Shown here: piece after piece, positions 51,343-58,828 of the stretch | Position numbering within the stretch: the first letter of the stretch is position 1 | How the letters are laid out: every line of letters begins with the position of its first letter | Source: a virus | IMG/VR virus record: IMGVR_UViG_3300037246_001677 | Span: 56,171 to 120,170 of that record | DNA length: 64,000 nt | Direction: 5' to 3' (one strand) | Program-made: the position numbers and the translations under genes | Notes under the pieces: generated by a model | What the model was told of the DNA's origin: nothing | Databases searched by the model: none | Seen by the model: the letters and a program-made list of their open reading frames with translations, nothing else

Positions 51343-52176
51343 ATGGACAAACTTCTTGAAATACTTGGCGCTAATAAGTTAAACGAAGACGATCAGAGTC
51401 AAGTAAAAGAAAGACTTGAAACACTAATTGAAGTGAAAGGTCAAGAACTGTCACAGAGCAAACTTCAGGAAGCGAAGGAACAGCTAGTAGAGTCCTACGA
51501 AACTAAATTTGAAGAATATAAAGAAGATATTACTTCCAAGTTTTCAAACTTCGTTGACTCAGTTTTGGAAGAAGAAATGACAATTCCAGATAAAGTTCTT
51601 GAATTTGCAAAGAAGGGTGAGTTATATCATGACTTGATTGAACAATTCAAAATCAGATTAAGCGTTGATGAAGGATTGCTTGATGAAGAAGTGAAAAACT
51701 TACTCAAAGAAGCTAAAGGAGAAATCCTTAAACTTCGATCAGACCTTGATGAAAACATTGCTAAAAATCTTGAAGTCATCAGTGACGCACAAGAATTGGC
51801 ATCTGAGCTTTATCTCAGAAGAAAATGCGATGGTCTAACTGAAAGCCAAAAGAAAAGAGTTCTTGAAATGCTTTCTGGCATTAAAGACAGGGCTGAAATA
51901 GATCGCAAATTTGACATCGTTCTCGAAGCTTACGACGACAAAGAAGAAAAAGATGACGAGGAAGAAGAGGACGACGAGAAAAAGGAAAAGAAAAAGAAAG
52001 ACAAAGAAGAAGAAGAGGAAGACGAAGACGAGAAAAAGAAGAAAGACGAGGAAGAAGAAGAGGAAGACAAGAAAAAGAAGGAAGACAAAAAAGCCAATGA
52101 AGGCTTAAATGAGGACAGTCCCTTCAAACAACACCTTAAAGAGTATCAAAAGATACTAAGAGAAGGTAGATTTTAA
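51343..52176 (+). CDS. gp22: Prohead scaffold (core) protein, T4 gp22-like
   Basis: 277 residues in the expected position before the capsid gene. Mostly helical, with LDEEVKNLLKEA and the block DAQELASELYLRRKCDGLTESQKKRVLEML typical of gp22 C-terminal cores. Residues about 200-255 are an almost pure run of lysine, glutamate and aspartate, unusually long. The N-terminus MDKLLEILGANKLNED contains LNE, a likely protease site. The scaffold is expected to be degraded by the gp21-like protease. Confidence 0.88.
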   Translation: MDKLLEILGANKLNEDDQSQVKERLETLIEVKGQELSQSKLQEAKEQLVESYETKFEEYKEDITSKFSNFVDSVLEEEMTIPDKVLEFAKKGELYHDLIEQFKIRLSVDEGLLDEEVKNLLKEAKGEILKLRSDLDENIAKNLEVISDAQELASELYLRRKCDGLTESQKKRVLEMLSGIKDRAEIDRKFDIVLEAYDDKEEKDDEEEEDDEKKEKKKKDKEEEEEDEDEKKKKDEEEEEEDKKKKEDKKANEGLNEDSPFKQHLKEYQKILREGRF

Positions 52177-52208
52177 AGAAGTAAAATAGTATAGGAGGAA
52201 ACAACAAC

Positions 52209-53432
52209 ATGGACGTTAGAGACCTAGTCAAAAAATGGGAAGGAGTTCTAAATGAAGGCGGAAAAATTAAATCTGAAAAGATTCAAAAAAGTACTGCCAT
52301 CATGTTAGAAAACCAACACAACTACCTCATGGAGCAAACTGCTTGGGGTAATGACTCGTTTGGTACTGGTGACGGTCGTGGCTTAGCTAATTGGCCAACT
52401 TCTGGTATGTTTAACAAAATCGCAGTTCCGATGGTTAGACGTACTTTTCCAGAATTGGTAGCACATCAACTAGTTGGTGTACAACCACTAACCGGACCTG
52501 TTGGTCTTGCTTTTGCGCTTAGGTTCAGAGCAGGTACGACAGCCGGTAATTATACTGCGAATGTAACAGAACTTGGTTACAATACCATCGACTCTACTTA
52601 TTCAGGTTCATATATCACCTCTGCTGGTGAAGCCTTAGGTTCTAAGGCCGGTTCTGGTGTAGGAAATGATATTGGACTTGGTGTAGGATCTGGTACACAT
52701 ATTCGTGAAGTCAACTTGACCGTTGAAAAAGTACAGATTGAAGCAAAAACCCGTAAACTAAGAAGCCGTTGGTCCCTTGAAGTTGCTCAAGATTTGAAAG
52801 CTATGCACGGTCTTGATCTCGAAGAGGAAATGATGGATATTCTAGCTTACGAAATTACCCAAGAAATCGACCGTGAATTGATTGCAGCTATAGACGCTAC
52901 AGTCAGAGGCGTTACTGGTTATGACACAACCTGGGACTTCTTAGCTTCGGCACAAGGAGTAAAAGGTAGATGGGAGATGGAGCGTTATCGTGAGCTTTAT
53001 CACAGTGTTATACGTAGATGCCAAGACATCGCAATCAACACACGTAGAGGATCGGGTAACTGGATCGTAGGTAATCCAAGAGCCGTTGCTATTCTTGAAA
53101 CTCTGGCAGCTTTTACAATTGCCCCAGTTCCAAGTGATGTAACAACTCAACCAACTGGAGTATCAAGGATCGGTTCTCTTGACGGAAGATTAGTAGTTTA
53201 CCGTGATACTTTTGAAAGTAGAGATCAATTCCTAGTGGGTTATAAAGGCCCAAGTGAATATGATACAGGTGTAATTTATTTACCTTACATCCAACTACTT
53301 GCAAGTAAAGCAGTATTCGAAAACTCATTCCATCCAACAGTAGGATTGATGAGTCGTTATGCGATTCACAACCATATGTTCGGAGCAAGAGAATATTACC
53401 AGTTAATTCAATTAACGAATATTCCACAATAA
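52209..53432 (+). CDS. gp23: Major capsid protein, T4 gp23-like
   Basis: 407 residues. After an N-terminal pro-region with NYLMEQTAWG (predicted cut after Glu42, LME) the gp23 pattern is clear: VPMVRRTFPELVAHQLVGVQPLTGPVG in pieces, FALRFRAGT, and a C-terminal VGLMSRYAIHNHMFGAREYYQLI. It is shorter than T4 gp23 (521), lacking part of the insertion domain. The first residues, MDVRDLVKKWEGVLNEG, also resemble the cargo signals (LNE), consistent with the signals binding the same core. Codon usage includes more GC-rich codons than the neighbours, common for highly expressed genes. Confidence 0.93.
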   Translation: MDVRDLVKKWEGVLNEGGKIKSEKIQKSTAIMLENQHNYLMEQTAWGNDSFGTGDGRGLANWPTSGMFNKIAVPMVRRTFPELVAHQLVGVQPLTGPVGLAFALRFRAGTTAGNYTANVTELGYNTIDSTYSGSYITSAGEALGSKAGSGVGNDIGLGVGSGTHIREVNLTVEKVQIEAKTRKLRSRWSLEVAQDLKAMHGLDLEEEMMDILAYEITQEIDRELIAAIDATVRGVTGYDTTWDFLASAQGVKGRWEMERYRELYHSVIRRCQDIAINTRRGSGNWIVGNPRAVAILETLAAFTIAPVPSDVTTQPTGVSRIGSLDGRLVVYRDTFESRDQFLVGYKGPSEYDTGVIYLPYIQLLASKAVFENSFHPTVGLMSRYAIHNHMFGAREYYQLIQLTNIPQ

Positions 53433-53446
53433 AGAGTAAACCAAAC

Positions 53447-53481
53447 AAAAAGGCGGTGAATTTATTTTCACCGCTTTTTTT
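53447..53481 (+). terminator. Rho-independent terminator after the capsid gene
   Basis: AAGGCGGTGAA pairs with TTCACCGCTTTTTT around a short T-rich loop, followed by a T run. It lies 15 nt after the capsid stop and before the gp16 promoter. Confidence 0.85.
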
Positions 53482-53491
53482 ATGCCAAATA

Positions 53492-53527
53492 TTTACATTT
53501 AACCATTTTTGTAGTATAATATAAATA
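53492..53527 (+). promoter_or_regulatory. Composite sigma-70-like and late-type promoter before gp16
   Basis: TTTACA (53492-53497), 17-bp spacer and TATAAT (53515-53520), sharing its last base with TATAAATA (53520-53527). So an early-type and a late-type promoter overlap here and would serve gp16, prkA and the genes after them. Confidence 0.65.
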
Positions 53528-53550
53528 CTGTGCAGGAGGATTATAAAAGC

Positions 53551-53976
53551 ATGGAATTAAACAGAAATAATTTATCCGATGCCTTTGATATGGATGGCAT
53601 AGAAAGTGAAGTGGATCGTCTTACCCTTGTTTCAGACACTGACCCGGAAGAAGTACTTAAAGAAAATATAGACAGAGCGAATAGAATATTAGATAGGGTA
53701 GAACAAGAATTAGAAAGTGGAAATTTTACAGCAAGAATGGTAGAGGTTGCTGGAGCCATTTTAAATACCGTAACGAACTCGAGTAAGGAAATAATGGCTA
53801 ACATTAACTATAAAAAATATTTACAAATTCGCGATTCTATGGTAAAATATAAGTATGATGAATTGGAATCCAAAAAAGCAAAATTCCGTTCTCCAACGAG
53901 TCAAAATATTATCGTCTCAAATAGAGAAGATATAATGAAACTACTAAACGGAGAATTAAAACAAATTGAAAAATAA
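53551..53976 (+). CDS. gp16: Terminase small subunit, T4 gp16-like
   Basis: 141 residues from ATG 53551, with AGGAGG 11 nt upstream. The pattern ANRILDRVEQELESGN, ARMVEVAGAILNTVTNSSKEIM is that of gp16-type small terminases (helix-turn with a central coiled coil for ring assembly). It recognises concatemer DNA and activates the large subunit gp17. Here gp17 is not adjacent: the 6.5 kb PrkA-DUF444-SpoVR cassette separates them. Confidence 0.8.
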   Translation: MELNRNNLSDAFDMDGIESEVDRLTLVSDTDPEEVLKENIDRANRILDRVEQELESGNFTARMVEVAGAILNTVTNSSKEIMANINYKKYLQIRDSMVKYKYDELESKKAKFRSPTSQNIIVSNREDIMKLLNGELKQIEK

Positions 53977-54001
53977 AAAACTAAAAGAAAGGAAAACTGT
54001 T

Positions 54002-55966
54002 ATGTTTGATAAGAACAACGATTTTATGGAGGTCATCCTTGGTCAGCAAAAAGGAACTGGTATCAAAAAGTGGGAGGGAACGACCATTGATTATTTGGCT
54101 GAAGTAGAAAAAAGACCAGAAATTTGCAATTTTGCCCCTGGTCGAATCTATAATATGATTATGAAGGTGGGCACAGAGCAAGTATCAGACGAGTTAAAAA
54201 CTAAAGGTTATGAGGATTTAGTTAAATATAATTTCTTCAAGAAAAAAATCTTCGGTACTCTTGAGCCGATTCATGATATGATGAAATTTATGAAAGCCGC
54301 TGCAAGGAGAACAGAAACTGGTAAACGAATCTTTATCATGGTTGGTCCTGTTTCTTCGGGTAAATCAACTATCGCTGCCTTAATCAAAAGAGGACTTGAA
54401 AAGGACTGTACTCCAAAATATGCAATCTCAGGATGTCCAATCCACGAGGAACCTCTTCACTTGATTCCAGAAGATGATCGACCATACTGGGAGGATCGAC
54501 TTGGTATAAAAATCGAGGGCCATCTTTGTCCGGTTTGTACTCAAATGTTGGATGAAAAATACACAAACAAAGATGGAGTAATTCAATGGCATGAGGTACC
54601 AACCGAAACAATTAGAATCAGTGAACAACGAAGGATTTGTATCGGTACATTCCAACCTAGTGATCCAAAATCACAGGACATTACTGAACTTATTGGTCGA
54701 GTTGATATGACTAAGATGGCTAGATATGGTGAAACCGATCCAAAAGCTTATAAGTTCGATGGTGAGCTTCAAGTTGCAAATGGTGGTATGATTGAATACA
54801 TCGAAATTCTAAAAGCAGATATTAAATTTCACTATATTCTTATCACCGCCGCTCAAGAGCAAGTTATCAAGGCCCCTGGTTTCCCACAAATGTACATTGA
54901 TACATTGATTATGAGTCATACAAACCAAACAGAATTTGACTCATTCAAATCAGACAAAAAGAACGAAGCTCTACATGATAGGATGTATAAAGTAGAGGTA
55001 CCATGGAATCTAAGAGTAGATGATGAAATAAAGATTTATGAAAAAATGATTGATGAATCTGACTTTAGAAATATCCATATCGCCCCTGGAACATTGAGAG
55101 TTGCCGCAGAGTTTGCAGTACTTTCAAGATTGAGAAAGTCAACCAGAGTTAGCAATAAAATCACCAAGATGAAACTCTACAACGGTGAAATTCCAGTCGA
55201 GTTCAAAAAGACCGACATTGATATTAAGAAATTAAGAGAAGAAGGAAGAGAACTAGGTGAAGGTATGAGTGGTATCTCTCCAAGATTTGTTGTTAATGCT
55301 CTTAACTTAGCACTTGGTGCAAAAGAAGAAAGGAAGTGTATAAATCCGATTGACATGATTAGATCACTTAGAGATAACTTTAACCATCACATTGGTATTC
55401 CAGATGAAGATAAAGAAATCTTTATGAGTATATTAACTGGTAACAAAGAGTCGGTAGCATCCGAGTATAAAGATTGGGCAAAGAAAGAAGTCAACATGGC
55501 TTTCTTATGGGCATATGATGAACAAGCCCAGGAACTATTTTACAGGTATATGATAAATGCCGAAGGTTATTGTAAAAATGAACAAATCATTGATTCAGTA
55601 ACTGGTGAATATCATAACCCAGATGAAAAAGTCATGAGGTCCATCGAAGAACTAATCGGAGTACCAATGGAATCAAGAAAAGAATTTAGAAATGGTATTT
55701 TCGTTTATAAATCAGACTTCTTAGGTAGAGGCAAAGACTTTACTTTCAAGGACTACGATCCGTTGAGAGAAGGTATTGAGAAAAAGTTGATGGGTGATTT
55801 GAAAAATGTTGTATCACTTTCAATTGCTGACTCATCTGCCACAAATCCGAAGTCCAAAAAGAGAAGAGAGGTGGCCCTGGAAACCTTGAAAGAAAAAGGA
55901 TATTGTGATAAATGTGGTTCAATGCTTCTTAGCTTTATAGGTGAGGTATTACGTAAGGAAGATTAA
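54002..55966 (+). CDS. prkA: PrkA-type serine protein kinase / AAA+ protein
   Basis: 654 residues from ATG 54002, preceded by AAAGGAAA; the frame stays open further upstream. E. coli YeaG is of similar size. The AAA+ domain has FIMVGPVSSGKSTIAALI (Walker A), zinc-like cysteines CPIHEEP and CPVCTQML, and the conserved PrkA block RRICIGTFQPSDPKSQDITELIGRVD. The C-terminal kinase-like domain and a final CDKCGSMLL follow. PrkA/YeaG acts with YeaH (DUF444) and SpoVR in starvation and stationary-phase stress in enterobacteria; activity as a kinase or AAA+ protease has been proposed. All three partners are encoded here. No cargo signal is visible. Confidence 0.93.
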   Translation: MFDKNNDFMEVILGQQKGTGIKKWEGTTIDYLAEVEKRPEICNFAPGRIYNMIMKVGTEQVSDELKTKGYEDLVKYNFFKKKIFGTLEPIHDMMKFMKAAARRTETGKRIFIMVGPVSSGKSTIAALIKRGLEKDCTPKYAISGCPIHEEPLHLIPEDDRPYWEDRLGIKIEGHLCPVCTQMLDEKYTNKDGVIQWHEVPTETIRISEQRRICIGTFQPSDPKSQDITELIGRVDMTKMARYGETDPKAYKFDGELQVANGGMIEYIEILKADIKFHYILITAAQEQVIKAPGFPQMYIDTLIMSHTNQTEFDSFKSDKKNEALHDRMYKVEVPWNLRVDDEIKIYEKMIDESDFRNIHIAPGTLRVAAEFAVLSRLRKSTRVSNKITKMKLYNGEIPVEFKKTDIDIKKLREEGRELGEGMSGISPRFVVNALNLALGAKEERKCINPIDMIRSLRDNFNHHIGIPDEDKEIFMSILTGNKESVASEYKDWAKKEVNMAFLWAYDEQAQELFYRYMINAEGYCKNEQIIDSVTGEYHNPDEKVMRSIEELIGVPMESRKEFRNGIFVYKSDFLGRGKDFTFKDYDPLREGIEKKLMGDLKNVVSLSIADSSATNPKSKKRREVALETLKEKGYCDKCGSMLLSFIGEVLRKED

Positions 55967-56077
55967 AAATAGCAGATTGGAACTTTAGTAGACTGCCGTT
56001 AGCGGGCCGGTGCTCATTGAGATAGGAAGGTTAAAATAAATAGCAGACTGACAAATATCCGTTGAGCTATGGAGGTG
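55967..56077 (+). ncRNA. Candidate structured RNA between prkA and downstream genes
   Basis: The stretch does not code. Two related units begin AAATAGCAGA-T/C-TG (about 55968 and 56038) and end in a GAG-T/C-purine-rich stretch followed by GGAAGG or GGAGGT and AAAA. The first unit includes GCCGTTAGCGGGCCGG, which can form a GC-rich hairpin unlike the AT-rich background. It ends directly before a strong terminator, so it may be a stable RNA or a regulated leader/attenuator. No known riboswitch class fits. Confidence 0.4.
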
Positions 56078-56112
56078 AAAACTCCGGAGGTTTTCCTCCG
56101 GAGTTTTCTTAT
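56078..56112 (+). terminator. Strong rho-independent terminator
   Basis: AAAACTCCGGAGG and CCTCCGGAGTTTT form a perfect 13-bp stem with a TTTT loop, followed by CTT. Separates prkA from the following promoter. Confidence 0.85.
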
Positions 56113-56121
56113 CTGAAGTAA

Positions 56122-56150
56122 TTTACATTCTCACTGAGTTATGATATAAT
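56122..56150 (+). promoter_or_regulatory. Sigma-70-like promoter for the DUF444-SpoVR operon
   Basis: TTTACA (56122-56127), 17-bp spacer and TATAAT (56145-56150), just before ATG 56157. The first gene would have an almost leaderless transcript. Confidence 0.75.
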
Positions 56151-56156
56151 AAGATT

Positions 56157-56333
56157 ATGAATAAGAAAATAATAAATTTTATTTTCACTTTGTTATTAAT
56201 AAGAATGTTCGTTATAAGCGCATTTAATATTTGGCTTGTGTTTTTGCTTATAGTTTTTTGTGGAGACTGGTTAGCTATATTATGGTTAACTGATAAAAAT
56301 AATGATGAAAGGAAACAAAATGAATCTTTATAA
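56157..56333 (+). CDS. Small membrane protein
   Basis: 58 residues, beginning MNKKIINFIFTLLLI and continuing with two hydrophobic stretches (about 7-22 and 24-43) and a charged tail. It has no ribosome site and starts 6 nt after the -10 box, so it may be translated from a near-leaderless transcript. Overlaps the next gene by 14 nt. Confidence 0.55.
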   Translation: MNKKIINFIFTLLLIRMFVISAFNIWLVFLLIVFCGDWLAILWLTDKNNDERKQNESL

Positions 56334-56499
56334 GAAGAACATGGGATTTTTTATTAATGCTGCCTTTTGGACAATAGCACTTTTTACTGATCCAATTTGG
56401 ATATTAATTAAAGAGTTAGGACCAATAGCTCTTGCTTTACCAGTTATGTTTGGTTGGTTACTGGCTAACTTTGAAAAAGATATTGACTGGGAGTTATAA
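56320..56499 (+). CDS. Small membrane protein
   Basis: 59 residues from ATG 56320 after AAAGGAAAC. Two hydrophobic segments (FFINAAFWTIALF; LGPIALALPVMFGWLL) with a short loop. Shares one base with the next start. Its place between prkA and the DUF444 gene suggests a membrane partner for that system, without further proof. Confidence 0.6.
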   Translation: MNLYKKNMGFFINAAFWTIALFTDPIWILIKELGPIALALPVMFGWLLANFEKDIDWEL

Positions 56500-56720
56500 T
56501 GATAAGAACAATAATAAGAGAAATTGTTTATGCCGGAACTACTATAGCAATATCATTATTTAATGCTCTAGTAGAAACCTATGTAGCAATAAGAAGTATA
56601 ATGACTTGCATATGGTGGATGATGAATTTTTGCACTGTTGAGTATACAGTTGAGGATGACGATGGAACAATAATACACCGATTTCCCCAATTAAATAATG
56701 GAGACAATGATGGATTCTGA
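56499..56720 (+). CDS. Small membrane-associated protein
   Basis: 73 residues; a hydrophobic N-terminal half (AGTTIAISLFNALVETYVAI, then IMTCIWWMMNF) and an acidic C-terminus with a short beta hairpin. Third of three small membrane-type proteins in a row. Family unknown. Confidence 0.6.
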   Translation: MIRTIIREIVYAGTTIAISLFNALVETYVAIRSIMTCIWWMMNFCTVEYTVEDDDGTIIHRFPQLNNGDNDGF

Positions 56721-56895
56721 AAGAAAATTTGAATTGATAAAAGAACTAATAAAGGACCATAAGGTTAGTAAAATAAATAGCTTTGCCGCTATGATAGCTT
56801 TGGAATTAATAGTTGATCCTAAAAAACCAAGCAAAGAATGCAAAGAGTGGGCCAAGGATTGCTTAAAAATAGGAAGGTATTATAATGAAAATTGA
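56710..56895 (+). CDS. Small helical protein
   Basis: 61 residues from ATG 56710 (56707 also possible), with GGAG upstream. Charged and helical, with CKEWAKDCLKIGRYY. Overlaps both neighbours by about 11 nt. Function unknown. Confidence 0.6.
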   Translation: MDSERKFELIKELIKDHKVSKINSFAAMIALELIVDPKKPSKECKEWAKDCLKIGRYYNEN

Positions 56896-57070
56896 AGTGA
56901 CACTAACTGTAGTAGAAAACGAATCCATTGAATATACTATCACCACAGGTGGAGAAACCTGGGAAGATATTCACACAATAATAAATAATGCAGAAAAAAT
57001 TAATTTACGAAAAGAAAAACCAAAGAAAAAAGGAAAGAGATTACCTGGATTTATACAGGAAAAGGAGTAA
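56885..57070 (+). CDS. Small protein, unknown function
   Basis: 61 residues. A beta-like N-terminus (KIEVTLTVVENESIEYTI) and a lysine-rich C-terminus. GGAAGG precedes the start. Not recognised. Confidence 0.6.
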   Translation: MKIEVTLTVVENESIEYTITTGGETWEDIHTIINNAEKINLRKEKPKKKGKRLPGFIQEKE

Positions 57071-57075
57071 ATGAA

Positions 57076-57258
57076 ATGCCTTACATAACGAAGGAAGATT
57101 TCAAATTTTTGCTCAGCTTGGCTCCTGATTGGGTTAATGATCCCAATAACGGACACGATCCAACTATGTACGGAACTGGAACCTATGAAGGGGATATCAA
57201 AGTCCACAATCGGATGGTAGAAATCAAGAATCAAATCCTTGGAAAGGAAAAAATATGA
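57076..57258 (+). CDS. Small protein, unknown function
   Basis: 60 residues, beginning MPYITKEDFKFLLSLAPDW; single compact helical unit with a histidine-containing loop (NNGHDP). Overlaps the DUF444 gene by 4 nt, so the two are translationally coupled. Confidence 0.6.
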   Translation: MPYITKEDFKFLLSLAPDWVNDPNNGHDPTMYGTGTYEGDIKVHNRMVEIKNQILGKEKI

Positions 57259-58610
57259 ACATACTTACTGGACTAGGCTTAGTAGCCACCACTATTTTAC
57301 ATGACGACTGGGATTTAAGTGAGAAAGGTAAAAAGGATGCCGAACGACATCAAGAAAAAATTGATGATGCTATTCGGAAAAATGTCCGTGATGTTATAGG
57401 TGAAGAGTCAATCATTACTAAAAAGGGGAAACGAAAAGTTCGAGTACCTGTAAGAGGAATGAAAGATTATAGATTTGTTCACGGTGATAATAAAGGACCA
57501 ACTGCTGGTGTTGGACAAGGTGATGGAAAAGCTGGTGATATTATCGACCAGAGACCGAATCAAGATGGACAACCTGGTGAACACAAACCTGGTGAACAAC
57601 GAGGTGAAGATTATATGGAAGCAGAAGTTGATATTGACTATCTGCTCAAAATAATGTTTGAGGACCTTGGTCTTCCTTGGATTGAAGAAAAAACTACTGC
57701 CAAAAAACTTGTTCCAAAGGGTTGGAAATTCGAAACAATTTCTAAAAAGGGCATCATGCCAAGGGTTCATAAAAAAAGAACAATGATGGAGGCAGTTAAA
57801 AGAAATATCATGTTATCCGCCGCTATCATGGAAGAAACTGGAGTTGATGAACCAACATCCTATAAAGCATTAAACCAAGCATATGGCGATATAAATTATG
57901 CTATAGAACTCATTGAAAAGAATGAAGTCAATTCAGATCAAGATGCGATTGTTATCAATGAGGATGACTTAAGATTCAAACAAATTGAAGAGGACACAGA
58001 ATACCATTCAAATGCTGTAGTTATAGCAATGATGGATGTATCTTATTCAATGGGTCCAGAAAAGAAGTACTTATGTAGAAGCCTTCTTTTCTGGTTGACT
58101 GAGTTTTTAAAGAAAAGATATGACCATGTTGATATTAGATTCATTCAACATACGACAGAAGCACAAATTGTTGATGAAGATACATTCTTTCACACTCACA
58201 CAACTGGTGGTACCATGTGTTTTACTGCTTTTGAAAAAGCTAACTACATGATTGACACAGAATATCCGTTGAATGAGTGGAATGTTTACTGTATCTATGT
58301 TGGTGATGGTGAAGATTTTGATACCAAGAAAACAGTTCAACAAATTGATTTAATGATTCAGAAGAAAATCAACATGTTAGGTTATGTTGAAATTGATCTT
58401 GACCACGACGAAGATGGTTTTGGTTTTAGAAATGCAATGAGAACTCTTCTGGTACAAATTAAAAAGAAATGGAATTTTTCCCATAACCGCGAAAGAGAAA
58501 CTGATTTTTATAAAAATGAAAAGAGTAGATTTCTGTGTGCAGTTATTAGGAATAAAACTCATGTATGGCCAACCCTTAAACACTTTTTATTTGAAAAGGA
58601 GAAAAAATAA
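57255..58610 (+). CDS. yeaH: DUF444 (YeaH/YhbH-type) protein with VWA-like domain
   Basis: 451 residues. A basic N-terminal region with GVGQGDGKAGDII and a P/G-rich linker is typical of the family. The C-terminal half has AMMDVSYSMGPEKK, a MIDAS-type metal site (D-x-S-x-S) of a von Willebrand A fold, followed by HTHTTGGTMCFTAFEKA. YeaH homologues are encoded next to prkA/yeaG and ycgB in many bacteria and are thought to work with them. Present here at full family length and in the normal gene order. Confidence 0.92.
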   Translation: MNILTGLGLVATTILHDDWDLSEKGKKDAERHQEKIDDAIRKNVRDVIGEESIITKKGKRKVRVPVRGMKDYRFVHGDNKGPTAGVGQGDGKAGDIIDQRPNQDGQPGEHKPGEQRGEDYMEAEVDIDYLLKIMFEDLGLPWIEEKTTAKKLVPKGWKFETISKKGIMPRVHKKRTMMEAVKRNIMLSAAIMEETGVDEPTSYKALNQAYGDINYAIELIEKNEVNSDQDAIVINEDDLRFKQIEEDTEYHSNAVVIAMMDVSYSMGPEKKYLCRSLLFWLTEFLKKRYDHVDIRFIQHTTEAQIVDEDTFFHTHTTGGTMCFTAFEKANYMIDTEYPLNEWNVYCIYVGDGEDFDTKKTVQQIDLMIQKKINMLGYVEIDLDHDEDGFGFRNAMRTLLVQIKKKWNFSHNRERETDFYKNEKSRFLCAVIRNKTHVWPTLKHFLFEKEKK

Positions 58611-58828
58611 TGGAAATGTTAAACGAAAGACAATTAGAAAACGGTGACTATGTTTATGACTGTACTTTTGAAGATGGTGAGTTCAAAACTCTATTAGGGT
58701 ATACCATTGAAAAGTACTTGAAAAATGAAGCCGATGAACTGACAGAAGAAATGAATAAGCTGATGAGTTTTGCTGTGACTGGTATCCTAAGAGAACAAAT
58801 GGAAAGGGAACACGATGGAAAAAAGTGA
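58610..58828 (+). CDS. Small acidic protein between DUF444 and SpoVR genes
   Basis: 72 residues, acidic, with VYDCTFEDGEFKTLLGYTIE. It shares one base with the DUF444 stop and overlaps the spoVR start by 14 nt, so it is tightly coupled to both. Not part of the bacterial operons that I know. Confidence 0.6.
   Translation: MEMLNERQLENGDYVYDCTFEDGEFKTLLGYTIEKYLKNEADELTEEMNKLMSFAVTGILREQMEREHDGKK

Noticed and set aside
51930-52127. Serine-rich open frame on the minus strand opposite the scaffold gene
   Set aside because: It is the complement of the lysine/glutamate tract and has no ribosome site; shadow frame.
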